The position numbers and the translations under genes were made by a program. Positions 1-7,543 of a stretch of 25,219 bases of DNA are shown piece by piece. The stretch lies in assembly GCA_027489105.1 (NCBI GenBank), contig JAIYAJ010000317.1, positions 1 to 25,219 of the forward strand, in the 5' to 3' direction. The notes beneath the pieces are model-generated. The model had not been told where the DNA came from and did not search any database. It saw only the letters and a list, made by a program, of their open reading frames with translations. Positions within the stretch are counted from its first letter, which is position 1; each line of letters starts with the position of its first letter. The stretch is from Zymomonas sp. GTDB taxonomy: Bacteria > Pseudomonadota > Alphaproteobacteria > Sphingomonadales > Sphingomonadaceae.

Positions 1-1106
1 ATGATCGATTCCACCTCGGTCTGCCCCTCCACGGGGAAGGCCATGCACCACAGGTCGAAGGTGCATTTGCCGGGGTCTTCCGGATGGGGTTCGGTCCGGA
101 AGAAGATGAGGTTGTCGGGCAGGAAGCTGATCGTGACGTTGGGGAAGATCACCGTGTGCGGGCTGTCGGTGATCTCTTCGTCGTTCATATGTTCATAGTG
201 AACATAGCCGCGCTCGCGCCACAGCCGCTTCTTCGCCGCCTTCAGGTCGAGCCAGCCCTGCATCGCCTTGGTCTCGTAATCGGGATAGGCGTCCGGATCG
301 ATGTCCCATTGCCGCAGGATATAGTCGAACGGATGCGGCACGCCCTCAGGCAGGCGGTCGCTGAGCGAGGGGCGCATCGGCTGGACCGTGCGGCCATGGC
401 CGTTGGGGTACATCTCGTGACGCGCCGTGTCGACGTCCTGGTCGATCCACGGCGGCACCTGCGGGTGGGCGGTGCGGGTGTGGTAGCTCTCCGAGAAATT
501 GTCGGTCGCGAACTTCCAGTTGGTGTTGAGATTGATCTTCATCCAGAAGACGCGGACCGCCGTCTCCATCGGGTAGTTCTTGTACAACTCGGGGATGGGC
601 GCGAGATAGTCGAGCAGCGCGGGTGCCTCGTCATCCATCGTGTACCAGACGAAGCCGCCCCATGTGTCGCAGCGCAGCTCACGCAGGCGCAGCTTCCCGC
701 AGGGATTGCCCTGTGGAAAGTCATGCGCGTCCTGGGCATGTTCGAGCAGCCCGTCCTTGCCCCATTTCCAGCCATGATAGGGGCAGTGAAAGGCCTCGGT
801 GCTCGAGCTGGCGTCGGTCAGCCGCATGCCGCGATGCCCGCACGCATTGTAGAAGGCGCGGATCGAGCCGTCGTCCTGCCGGATGCAGATGACGCTCTCG
901 TGCCGGAAGTCGTGCACGACATAGTCGCCCGGCTCCTCCAGTTCCGCCGTGCGCCCGGCGACGTGCCAGATCCGTGTCCACAGATGCTCCCATTCGCGCT
1001 CCATGAAGTCGCGGCTGGTGTAGCGGTCCCCGGTAATCGGATCGCCGCGCAGATTGGCAGGATCGCGACCGTCGATGGTCAGGGGATGGAGATCGGGCTG
1101 TCCCAT
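1..1106 (-). CDS. Rieske [2Fe-2S] aromatic-ring-hydroxylating oxygenase alpha subunit (3' end outside window)
   Basis: This is the catalytic subunit of a Rieske non-heme iron oxygenase, a cytoplasmic enzyme that uses O2 and electrons from a reductase to hydroxylate or dealkylate its substrate. At least 368 residues are present and the C-terminus lies beyond position 1. The Rieske cluster motif is Cys89-x-His91 and Cys108-x2-His111 (CGHRG and CPYHGW). The mononuclear iron site follows at residues 202-214 (DNFSESYHTRTAH), with His209 and His214 as ligands. Glu206 occupies the place of the bridging Asp205 of naphthalene dioxygenase; a Glu here is typical of alpha-only oxygenases such as carnitine monooxygenase CntA. 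GAAGGAG seven bases upstream supports the ATG at 1106. The SDR gene stops 29 nt upstream on the same strand, so the two are probably cotranscribed. No ferredoxin or reductase gene is in the window. The substrate is unknown. Confidence 0.93.
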   Translation of the reverse strand, partial: MGQPDLHPLTIDGRDPANLRGDPITGDRYTSRDFMEREWEHLWTRIWHVAGRTAELEEPGDYVVHDFRHESVICIRQDDGSIRAFYNACGHRGMRLTDASSSTEAFHCPYHGWKWGKDGLLEHAQDAHDFPQGNPCGKLRLRELRCDTWGGFVWYTMDDEAPALLDYLAPIPELYKNYPMETAVRVFWMKINLNTNWKFATDNFSESYHTRTAHPQVPPWIDQDVDTARHEMYPNGHGRTVQPMRPSLSDRLPEGVPHPFDYILRQWDIDPDAYPDYETKAMQGWLDLKAAKKRLWRERGYVHYEHMNDEEITDSPHTVIFPNVTISFLPDNLIFFRTEPHPEDPGKCTFDLWCMAFPVEGQTEVESI

Positions 1107-1135
1107 GGCGACACTCCTTCAGTGGGTTGCGGACA

Positions 1136-1897
1136 TCACTGCGCGGTCAGGCCGCCGTCGACGGTAAACTCGCCGCCGGTGACATATTTAGACGCGTCGG
1201 AGGCGAGGAAGGCGATCATCGCGGCGATGTCGTCGGGTTCGCCCATGCGGCCCATCGGGATGGCGGCGTTGATCGCGTCATATTGCTCCGGATTGTCCTT
1301 GATCGCGACCTGCTGCATGTCGGTCCAGATCACGCCGGGCTGCACCGAATTGACGCGGATATTCTCCTTGGCGCACTCCATCGCGATCGCCTTGGTCATG
1401 ATGCGGACGCCGCCCTTGGACGCGGCATAGGCGGCGGCACCGGGAATGCCGACGAGGCCGGCGACCGACGACAGGTTGATAATCGATCCGCCGCGCCCCT
1501 GCGTACGCATCTGCTTCAGCGCGGCGCGGCAGCCGAGATAGACGCTGCTGAGGTTCACGTCGATCTGGCGCTGCCAGTCGGCGGGCTCCAGCGCGTCCAT
1601 CCACTTTAGCACGGCGATGCCGGCATTGTTGACGAGGATGTCGAGCCCGCCGAAGCGCTCGACTGTTGTCGCGACCACCTTGTCCCAACCGGCGGCGTCG
1701 GTGACGTCCTGCGGCAGCGCCGCGACCTCATGACCCTCGGCGCGCAATTCCTCTGCGCGCGCGGCGACCGCGTCGGCGGCGATGTCGGTGATCATGACCC
1801 GGGCGCCGGCACGCGCCATCATCCGCGCGGTGGCGAAGCCCAGGCCCATTTCGGAAGCGGCGCCGGTGATCAGGGCCGTCTTGCCTTGCAGTGTCAT
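1136..1897 (-). CDS. Short-chain dehydrogenase/reductase (SDR), classical type
   Basis: This 253-residue protein is a classical NAD(P)-dependent SDR. It starts with a Rossmann fold (LITGAASEMGLGFA, the TGxxxGxG dinucleotide loop with Glu-Met in place of the common Gly-Ile), then has D in DV near residue 64, NNAG near residue 90, and the catalytic Ser with YxxxK in INLSSVAG and AAYAASK around residues 140-160. It ends with the usual VTGGEFTVDGG. An open frame continues 58 codons upstream, but that part is compositionally a shadow of the SnoaL gene, so I use the ATG at 1897, preceded by AAGGA. It lies between the SnoaL-like gene (23 nt away) and the Rieske oxygenase (29 nt away). A likely role is oxidation of the alcohol or dihydrodiol formed by the oxygenase, but this is inferred from position only. 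Confidence 0.93.
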   Translation of the reverse strand: MTLQGKTALITGAASEMGLGFATARMMARAGARVMITDIAADAVAARAEELRAEGHEVAALPQDVTDAAGWDKVVATTVERFGGLDILVNNAGIAVLKWMDALEPADWQRQIDVNLSSVYLGCRAALKQMRTQGRGGSIINLSSVAGLVGIPGAAAYAASKGGVRIMTKAIAMECAKENIRVNSVQPGVIWTDMQQVAIKDNPEQYDAINAAIPMGRMGEPDDIAAMIAFLASDASKYVTGGEFTVDGGLTAQ

Positions 1898-1920
1898 TCT
1901 TCGAAATCCTTGCTGGTAAG

Positions 1921-2433
1921 TCAGGCGGTGCGGAGCCACTCGCGCTGGGAGGAGCGATCCTCGGCGCCGCGGGCACCCATGATGATGCCGGTCAGGTCGG
2001 CGAGGAAGCCGTCGGCGGCGGGGTCCATCCGGCCCCAGTCGACCAGCTCGCTGCGATGCGCGAACTTCCACACGCCGTCGCGCCGCTCATAACGGTCGAC
2101 ATAGCGGCCGGCGATGATCATGTCGCGATCCTGCCCGTCGATCTCGACCCGGTGGAAGGCGAAATAATAGACCTCGCCGAAGCCGATATCGCCCTCGATC
2201 TCGATCAGCGACTGGCCGATCAGATGCTGGTTCGCCCTATGGCCCTGGAGCAGGTCCTGCGCGAAGGCGACGAAATCGTGGCCCGATCCCTTGAAGATGC
2301 CATAGTCGGTCGTCGCGTCCGGCCAGAAACAGTCGCGCTGCATCTCGGCATCCAGCCGGTCCTGCCCGCGCATGTAGCGTGATTGCAGATCCCGGATCGC
2401 ATCCTTGGCGACCAGCATTTCCAGTGCGTCCAT
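1921..2433 (-). CDS. SnoaL-like / NTF2-fold protein (SnoaL_4 type)
   Basis: This 170-residue protein has the pattern of the SnoaL-like (PF13577-type) branch of the NTF2 superfamily. There is an N-terminal helix (AKDAIRDLQSRYMRGQDRLD), then a CFWPDATTDYGIFKG turn, then beta strands ending in WKFAHRSELVDWG. Asp25 and His70 fall where the related dehydrochlorinase LinA has its His-Asp dyad (Asp25/His73), so a lyase, isomerase or dehydratase role is possible. The family also contains ring-hydroxylating oxygenase beta subunits, but the neighbouring alpha subunit looks like an alpha-only type. The start is supported by AAAGGAC six bases upstream of ATG 2433. It is the first gene after the hairpin that separates it from the receptor gene and is probably in an operon with the SDR and the oxygenase. 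The reaction is not known. Confidence 0.85.
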   Translation of the reverse strand: MDALEMLVAKDAIRDLQSRYMRGQDRLDAEMQRDCFWPDATTDYGIFKGSGHDFVAFAQDLLQGHRANQHLIGQSLIEIEGDIGFGEVYYFAFHRVEIDGQDRDMIIAGRYVDRYERRDGVWKFAHRSELVDWGRMDPAADGFLADLTGIIMGARGAEDRSSQREWLRTA

Positions 2434-2447
2434 GGCTTGTCCTTTCG

Positions 2448-2490
2448 AAGAAAAGGGTACCGGCCGCCGCTGTGGGTGGCGGCCGGTACC
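2448..2490 (-). terminator. Rho-independent terminator or attenuator between the receptor and the SnoaL/SDR/oxygenase genes
   Basis: A perfect 13-bp inverted repeat lies 12 nt after the receptor stop codon. The arms are GGTACCGGCCGCC (2456-2468) and GGCGGCCGGTACC (2478-2490), with a 9-nt loop. Read on the minus strand the stem is followed by CTTTTCTT, the T-run expected of an intrinsic terminator. The next gene on the same strand starts only 22 nt further on, so the element may cut transcript level between receptor and enzymes rather than end the operon. There is no obvious separate promoter for the enzyme genes. Confidence 0.8.
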
Positions 2491-2501
2491 AGGGAGGAGC
2501 C

Positions 2502-4943
2502 TTAGAAGCGCGCGGTCAACTGCAACTGCACCGTGCGGGGAAGCGAGACGAAGCCGATCTGGTCGGCCGGGGTGGCGGTGTTGGTGCCGGTTCCCACGCC
2601 GGTGTTCGGCGCATCGACCACGCCGCCGACGATGAAGCGGTTGGTCAGATTCTTGCCGATCAGTGCGATTTCGTAGCGGCTGTCGTCGAACTTGACGCGA
2701 ATCGTGCCGTCCATCGTCAGGTAGCGCGGCTGGCGCGACAGCGGATGGGCGAAGCTGGAGGCGAGGTAGGAGCTCGAATAGCGCGTATCGACCGACAGGC
2801 CGAGGACGGCGTTGCCCGACAGCGGCGTGTCATAGCTGGCGCCGAGCGATCCGGTCCATTTCGGCGCGACCGCGGTCGGCTTGCCCGACAGGTCCTGACC
2901 CAGAGCGCCCTGGAAGCTGGTGTCGCATCCGGCCGCGATCGACTGGCCACCATAGCAGGGCGCGATATAGCTGCCGTAGCGGGCGCGGTTGTAGTTGAGC
3001 GAGCCGTGCAGGTCGAAGCCGGCAAGGGCACGCGGCGCATATTGGAATTCGAGCTCGACGCCTTTGGTCCGCGCCGAACCGGCGTTGGTGGTGATGAAGG
3101 CGAAGGTCGCCGAGTTGAAATAGTCGACCTGCAGGTCGAGATATTTATAGCTGTAGAGGCCCAGGTTCAGGCGCAGCTGGCGATCGAACAGCGTCGTCTT
3201 GATCCCGCCCTCGAAGCCACGCGCGCGCTCCGGATTGAAGGCGACGTCGCTGGGGATGGTGGTGCCGCTGACGAAGCCGCTGTTCGAGAAACCGCCCGAT
3301 TTATAGGCGGTCTTGTAGGCGCCATAGACGGTGATGTCGCGGGTCGGCTGCCAGGTCAGCGTCGCTTCGGGGGACCAGTTGTTGAAGGTCTGGTCGCCGA
3401 AGATCGGGCTGTTCTGCAGGAAGATGCCCTGGATCGCGGCGTTCACATAGGGCTGGACCAGGAAACTGTCCTTGGTCTCGTGCGTGTAGCGGACGCCGGT
3501 CGCGAATTCGAGCGTCGGCACGATCTTCCACGACAGCTGGCCATAAGCGGACAGCGTCTCGCCCTCGGTTTCCGAACGCTTCAGATAGGCGAGGTAGCGC
3601 AGGTTGGCCGGCTGCGAGCTGTCTTCGATATTGGCGAAGGCGCCGGTCTGGGTGTGGTCGCGCTTGGTCGACTGATAATAGGCGCCGGCCAGCAGATTGA
3701 CCGGCCCGTCGAAGCTGGTCTGCGCGCGGAATTCGGACGAGAAGGCGTGATATTTCGACTTTTCGGACGAGGGCGCGGCCGCAAGGTTCGACGAGACGAA
3801 GGTGCAGTCGCACGACCAGCGGTTGTTGTTCTCGTTGTAATTGTTGATCCAGGTCAGCGTCAGCCCGTCGAGCGCATATTCCGCGGTGCCGGTAACCGCC
3901 CAGCTCCGATAGCGGTTGTAGAGCGCGCCATCCTTGCGGCTGAACGGCTGGTTGCCGGCGATGTCGACGGGGATGTTGTTCTGGTAGACGTTGAACTTGC
4001 GCTCGCACTTCACGTTCGGGTTGAGCGCGTAGGTGCCGGCCGCGCAGGCGAAGGGCACATAGTTCCAGCTGTTGTTGTCGGTGTCGTTCGACGAGAGATT
4101 GGCCTTCAATGTCATCGTCAGCCGATCGACCGGCTCCCATTTCAGCGTCACGCGGCCGAGCAGTTCCTGCTCGCCCGGATTGTCGCGGGTCGAAGCACGG
4201 GCCAGGTGCGGCGTGGTGACGCCGGTCGCGATGTCGAAGGTGTTGTAGGTCTTGTCGGTGCCGCGATTCTTGAAATAGCCGCCGAACATGTTCGACGCGC
4301 GCAGCGCGACGCGGATGCCGAGCGTGTCGGTCAGCGGGCCCGAGGCCATCGCCTCGCCAACCAGATTCTTGCCGCGAAATTCATAGCCGAGCCGGCCCAT
4401 ATATTCGGGCTTGGAGGTCGGATCGGCCGAACGGATAGCGATCACGCCGGCGGTCGCGTTCTTGCCGAAGAACAGTGCCTGCGGACCTTTGAGCATCTCG
4501 ACGCCGGCCAGGTCGAGGAAGCCCTCGTTGATCACGCGGCCCTGGCCATAATAGACGCCGTCGAGCACGACCGCGACCGACTGCTCGATGCCGATCGAGG
4601 TCGAGGAGGAGCCGATGCCGCGCAGCGTCAGCTGGGCGCCGGAACCGTTCGACGAGCGGCCGATGGTGAATTGCGGCGTCTGGGTGGAGATCTTCTCCAG
4701 GCTCGTCATGTCATATTTCTGGATCTGCGCCGCCGACAGCGCGGTGACCGAGACGGGGACGTCCTGCAGGCTTTCCTCGCGACGCCGCGCGGTGACGACG
4801 ATCTCGGTGAGGCCGCCCTGATCGCTTGCCTCGGGGGCTTGCGTCTGTTGAGCGGCGGCAGGCGTCGCGACGAGGGGTAGCAATATGGCGCTGCCGAGCA
4901 GCATGGTGCGCATGATCGTGCCGAAGCGGGTGTTCACAGGCAT
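2502..4943 (-). CDS. TonB-dependent outer-membrane receptor
   Basis: This 813-residue protein is a TonB-dependent receptor of the large sphingomonad/caulobacter group used to import hydrophobic or aromatic compounds. A signal peptide ends near residue 31 (LLPLVATPAAA), and the TonB box is at about residues 46-54 (TEIVVTARR). The plug domain follows (VPVSVTALSA, LRGIGSSS, GVYYGQGR, VEMLKGPQALFFGKNATAGVI), then a long beta-barrel that closes with the terminal-Phe signature QLTARF. GGGAGAG six bases before ATG 4943 supports the start. It lies between the TetR gene upstream and the oxygenase operon downstream on the same strand, so it probably imports the substrate of those enzymes and is controlled by the TetR protein. 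The ligand cannot be assigned; siderophore uptake is possible but fits the neighbours less well. Confidence 0.95.
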   Translation of the reverse strand: MPVNTRFGTIMRTMLLGSAILLPLVATPAAAQQTQAPEASDQGGLTEIVVTARRREESLQDVPVSVTALSAAQIQKYDMTSLEKISTQTPQFTIGRSSNGSGAQLTLRGIGSSSTSIGIEQSVAVVLDGVYYGQGRVINEGFLDLAGVEMLKGPQALFFGKNATAGVIAIRSADPTSKPEYMGRLGYEFRGKNLVGEAMASGPLTDTLGIRVALRASNMFGGYFKNRGTDKTYNTFDIATGVTTPHLARASTRDNPGEQELLGRVTLKWEPVDRLTMTLKANLSSNDTDNNSWNYVPFACAAGTYALNPNVKCERKFNVYQNNIPVDIAGNQPFSRKDGALYNRYRSWAVTGTAEYALDGLTLTWINNYNENNNRWSCDCTFVSSNLAAAPSSEKSKYHAFSSEFRAQTSFDGPVNLLAGAYYQSTKRDHTQTGAFANIEDSSQPANLRYLAYLKRSETEGETLSAYGQLSWKIVPTLEFATGVRYTHETKDSFLVQPYVNAAIQGIFLQNSPIFGDQTFNNWSPEATLTWQPTRDITVYGAYKTAYKSGGFSNSGFVSGTTIPSDVAFNPERARGFEGGIKTTLFDRQLRLNLGLYSYKYLDLQVDYFNSATFAFITTNAGSARTKGVELEFQYAPRALAGFDLHGSLNYNRARYGSYIAPCYGGQSIAAGCDTSFQGALGQDLSGKPTAVAPKWTGSLGASYDTPLSGNAVLGLSVDTRYSSSYLASSFAHPLSRQPRYLTMDGTIRVKFDDSRYEIALIGKNLTNRFIVGGVVDAPNTGVGTGTNTATPADQIGFVSLPRTVQLQLTARF

Positions 4944-5092
4944 GTCGTCTCTCCCAAGACCCTATGTTTTTCTGTCCGTGACGCTTGGTGAGGCGCGTCG
5001 ATCCCGTCGATCGACGTCGAAATCAGACTATCCTCTCGCGGCGCCAGCATGTGCTTTCGCGGACGAGCGAAGGAAACACGCAGCGTGAGAAG

Positions 5093-5122
5093 CGTCAATA
5101 TATTTTACAGCAGACTGTAAAA
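5093..5122 (-). promoter_or_regulatory. Putative TetR operator with a TTGACG -35 element upstream of the receptor gene
   Basis: TTTTACAG (5103-5110) and CTGTAAAA (5115-5122) form a perfect 8-bp inverted repeat with a 4-nt centre, a size and symmetry typical of TetR-family operators. On the minus strand it is followed by TATA and TTGACG (5093-5098), a good -35 box, but no convincing -10 follows at 17 nt. The dyad begins 3 nt after the TetR stop codon and about 160 nt before the receptor start. The stem could also act as a weak AT-rich hairpin after the TetR gene. Its use as the TetR operator is inferred. Confidence 0.5.
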
Positions 5123-5124
5123 AA

Positions 5125-5820
5125 TTACAGGTCCATTGGTGCGACGCTGCGCCGAGCCGCGTCCAGCTTTTCGCGGGCGGTGTCGAGCAAGTCGCGCAGC
5201 GGTGCCTGGCGGCCGGCAGGCACATAAGGCAGCAGCGTCTCGACGATGCGGGTGGAAATATAGGGCTCCAGTTCCACGTCGCTGAGTTCGTCTTTCGACC
5301 AGAACAGGACCGCGGCCGTGACCCCGAGCCGGATCAGGCGGATCAGCAGCGCATGCGGATAGGCCGGGTCGAGATCGCCCGCCTCGGCCATCTGCTCCAG
5401 CGCCAGTGCGATCCGCCCTTCATAGACCGTCTCCAGGCCGACCAGGTCCGAATGTTCGAGCAGCACCGTCGCCAGCGCCCGGGCCATCGGCGGGTCGGCC
5501 AGGGTCAGTTCGGCCGCCATCCGCGCGAAGGTGCGCAGCATCGGCCAGCCGCCCTCGGGCGCGGCTTCGACCGCCGCTTCGAACAGCTTGGCGCTGCGCT
5601 CGCGCGCGGCGGTCGCGATCAGGCGGTTCTTGCTGCCATAGACATTGTAGAGCGTCTTTTCGGTCGTGCCGCTCTCGGCGGCGATCGTGCGCATCGAGAC
5701 GCCGTCATGGCCGTGGAGGCCGGTCAGCCGGCAGGCGACGTCGAGGATGCGTTCATGCCGCGCGGCCTTGCGCGGCGTCAGCTTGGCGGTTCTGGAAAGC
5801 CCGGACATGGCACGAGCCAT
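5125..5820 (-). CDS. TetR/AcrR-family transcriptional regulator
   Basis: This 231-residue protein has a TetR-type N-terminal helix-turn-helix at about residues 22-68 (RILDVACRLTGLHGHDGVSMRTIAAESGTT, then KTLYNVYGSKNRLI). An all-alpha ligand-binding domain follows that I cannot assign to a substrate class. Two starts are possible, ATG 5820 and ATG 5808 (Met5), and neither has a good ribosome-binding site. The helix-turn-helix begins well after both. It precedes the receptor and oxygenase genes on the same strand, and a perfect dyad just after its stop codon is a good candidate target. A likely role is substrate-responsive repression of the catabolic block. It lies 49 nt downstream of the anti-sigma gene, so some read-through from that operon is possible. 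Confidence 0.92.
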   Translation of the reverse strand: MARAMSGLSRTAKLTPRKAARHERILDVACRLTGLHGHDGVSMRTIAAESGTTEKTLYNVYGSKNRLIATAARERSAKLFEAAVEAAPEGGWPMLRTFARMAAELTLADPPMARALATVLLEHSDLVGLETVYEGRIALALEQMAEAGDLDPAYPHALLIRLIRLGVTAAVLFWSKDELSDVELEPYISTRIVETLLPYVPAGRQAPLRDLLDTAREKLDAARRSVAPMDL

Positions 5821-5854
5821 GGCGGCTAATCACCGTCTTGCCAAGACGCCGCCG
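5821..5854 (-). promoter_or_regulatory. GC-rich hairpin just upstream of the TetR start codon
   Basis: CGTCTTG-C-CAAGACG (5834-5848) is a 7+1+7 palindrome flanked by GGCGGC (5821-5826) and GCCGCC (5849-5854). On the minus-strand transcript the structure would form directly before the TetR start codon and could fold over the initiation region, or serve as an autoregulatory operator. There is no T-run, so it is not a classical terminator for the preceding anti-sigma gene. The role is unknown. Confidence 0.3.
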
Positions 5855-5869
5855 CCGCCGCCATGCGGT

Positions 5870-6568
5870 TCAGCTGCGGGACGGCAGGCGAACCATCTGG
5901 CCGGAATAGACCACGGGGCCGGTCGGCAGGCCGGTCGGCGATCCACCCTTGGGTTCGACCGAAACCGCGATGGTCATGTCCTGCGCGGTGTCGAGGCGGA
6001 GCTGTTCGAGCGCCGGGCTGCCATCCTCCGGCATCAGCCCGATCGACTTCGGCGCCGCCTTGCCCGCGATCACCCACAATTCCATGCTGTGACCGGGCTT
6101 GTCGGCGACATTGACCGGGGTGACCTGAAGCCGGCCCGATACCTGATCATAGGTGACGAGCAGGGCCGGGGTGCCGCCCTTCTCGCTGAGCGCCGCGACC
6201 GACTGGATCGTTGCTCCGCCCCGTTCGGCGACCTGCGTCGCAGGGGCAGGCGGCGGGGCAGGCGGACGCAGCGCCATGCCGATGCTGCCCATCGCGACGA
6301 GAAGCGCGGCGGCGGTCGCCATCTGCCAGCGGCGCACCGCGCCATTGTCGTTCGCCGGTTGTCCGGCCGCAACGCGCGCCCAGACGCTCGCAGGCGGATC
6401 GACCGCTTCGACCGTCAGCAATAGCGGGGCAAGCCGGTCCTGCCAGGCCGCCACTGCGGCAACGGCGGCCGGATCGGTCAGCAAACGGCGCTGGAAGGCG
6501 CGCCGTTCGTCGGCGTCGAGCGTGCCGAGCACATATTCGCCGGCGATCGGATCGATATCCTCAGCCAT
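5870..6568 (-). CDS. RskA-type anti-sigma factor, single-pass membrane protein
   Basis: This 232-residue protein has the layout of an anti-sigma-K factor. A cytoplasmic N-terminal sigma-binding segment (residues 1-50, DIDPIAGEYVLGTLDADERRAFQRRL) is followed by one membrane helix at about residues 83-100 (MATAAALLVAMGSIGMAL). A Pro/Ala-rich linker leads to a periplasmic RskA domain (HSMELWVIAG, SIGLMPEDG, AVSVEPKGGSPTG). No HxxxCxxC zinc motif is present, as is usual for this group. The ATG overlaps the end of the sigma gene by 8 nt (GATGGCTGA), so the two are translationally coupled. It probably holds the sigma factor at the membrane until a periplasmic signal, in other systems redox or proteolysis, releases it. 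The signal here is unknown. Confidence 0.9.
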   Translation of the reverse strand: MAEDIDPIAGEYVLGTLDADERRAFQRRLLTDPAAVAAVAAWQDRLAPLLLTVEAVDPPASVWARVAAGQPANDNGAVRRWQMATAAALLVAMGSIGMALRPPAPPPAPATQVAERGGATIQSVAALSEKGGTPALLVTYDQVSGRLQVTPVNVADKPGHSMELWVIAGKAAPKSIGLMPEDGSPALEQLRLDTAQDMTIAVSVEPKGGSPTGLPTGPVVYSGQMVRLPSRS

Positions 6569-7088
6569 CGAGGCATCCTCTCAGCCGGGCGAGGCCGCGA
6601 TGCAGCCAGCTCTTGATGGTTCCGGTCGGATGACCGAGCCGCTCGGCCAGTTCCTCGCGGCTCTCTCCGTTGAGATAGGCGGCCAGGATCAGCGATCGCT
6701 GCTCGCTGTCCAGCCGTTCGAGACAGACCCGGAGTGCCGCCAGCTGTTCCGCCGAGACGGCATTGTCGGTCAGCGTATCGAAGTCGAAATCCTCGTCGCG
6801 CTGGCGACCCGCCGGGCGCTCGCGGCGGCGCAGGTCGATCGCGACGTTGCGCGCGATCGTCGCCGCCCAGGTGATCGGGCTGCCGCGCTGGGCATCGAAC
6901 CCTGCGGCGTTGCGCCAGATCTTCGCATAGGCATCCTGCATCGCGTCTTCCGCTATCGACCGTTCGGGCAAGATACGCAGGATGACCCCGAAAAGTTTTG
7001 CCGAAGTGCGCTGGTAGAAGCGCGCAAAGGCCGCGCGGTCGCCATTGGCGATGGCCAGCAGCAGGTCGGGCAGCTCCTCAGCGGCCAT
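6561..7088 (-). CDS. ECF RNA polymerase sigma factor (SigK-like)
   Basis: This 175-residue protein contains sigma-70 region 2 (about residues 22-90: ILPERSIAEDAMQDAYAKIWRN, TWAATIARNVAIDLRRR) and region 4 (about residues 112-170: LERLDSEQRSLILAAYLNGESREELAERLG, PTGTIKSWLHRGLARLR). Regions 1 and 3 are missing, the ECF arrangement. Its stop overlaps the RskA-like anti-sigma gene, which identifies the regulatory pair. Its ATG overlaps the moaE stop codon by one base (TGATG), so it is coupled to molybdopterin-synthase translation. RNA polymerase would be directed to an unknown regulon, and I could not define a target promoter. Confidence is high for the family; the SigK label rests on the RskA partner. 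Confidence 0.93.
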   Translation of the reverse strand: MAAEELPDLLLAIANGDRAAFARFYQRTSAKLFGVILRILPERSIAEDAMQDAYAKIWRNAAGFDAQRGSPITWAATIARNVAIDLRRRERPAGRQRDEDFDFDTLTDNAVSAEQLAALRVCLERLDSEQRSLILAAYLNGESREELAERLGHPTGTIKSWLHRGLARLRGCLDG

Positions 7089-7543
7089 CAGCGGCGCTCC
7101 CAGCGGGCGGCGGCATCGTCATCCTCCTTGCGCGCCTCGACCCAGCGGGCCGAGCCATCGTCGAAATGCTCCTTCTTCCAGAAGGGCGCGCGCGTCTTCA
7201 GCCAGTCGATCAGGAAGGCGGTGGCCTCCAGCGCTGCCGCCCGGTGCGGCGAGGCGGCGGCGACCAGGACGATGCGCTCGCCCGGCGCCAGCCGGCCATG
7301 GCGGTGGATCGCGGTCACGCCCAGCAGCGGCCAGCGCGCGCAGGCTTCCCCGGCGATGCGCGTCATCATCGCCCGCGTCATGGCCGGATGATGTTCGAGT
7401 TCGAGCGCGACCAGCCCATCGCCGCCGCGCACGACGCCGGTGAAGCTGGCGACCCCGCCGCCGCCGAGCGCTTCGAGCCGGGCGAGTTCGGCGCCTGCGT
7501 CGAAATCCTCGGCCCGGACGTCGATATGCAGGCTGCCGCTCAT
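7088..7543 (-). CDS. moaE: Molybdopterin synthase catalytic subunit MoaE
   Basis: MoaE is the large subunit of molybdopterin synthase. With thiocarboxylated MoaD it inserts the dithiolene sulfurs into cyclic pyranopterin monophosphate in molybdenum-cofactor synthesis. The 151-residue protein carries the family landmarks ASFTGVVRG (residues 32-40), AIHRHGRLAPGE and the active-site segment KTRAPFWKKE, in which Lys116 and Lys123 match the essential Lys119 and Lys126 of E. coli MoaE. The frame stays open upstream, but that part is a shadow of moaD, so ATG 7543 is the start; it overlaps the moaD stop by 4 nt (ATGA). The stop overlaps the sigma-factor start by one base. Confidence 0.95.
   Translation of the reverse strand: MSGSLHIDVRAEDFDAGAELARLEALGGGGVASFTGVVRGGDGLVALELEHHPAMTRAMMTRIAGEACARWPLLGVTAIHRHGRLAPGERIVLVAAASPHRAAALEATAFLIDWLKTRAPFWKKEHFDDGSARWVEARKEDDDAAARWERR

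Noticed and set aside
84..1430. Long plus-strand reading frame of 448 codons
   Set aside because: It is antisense to the Rieske oxygenase and SDR genes, whose motifs are unmistakable. The frame is open only because of the high GC content and third-position bias.
2379..4880. Plus-strand reading frame of 833 codons
   Set aside because: It mirrors the TonB-dependent receptor gene, has an Arg/Gly/Ala/Val-rich translation without any recognisable motif, and lacks a ribosome-binding site.
5005..5016. Perfect 12-bp palindrome CGTCGATCGACG in the receptor leader region
   Set aside because: GATC/TCGA-rich palindromes are common in such GC-rich genomes and it is not paired with a promoter element, so I give it no function.
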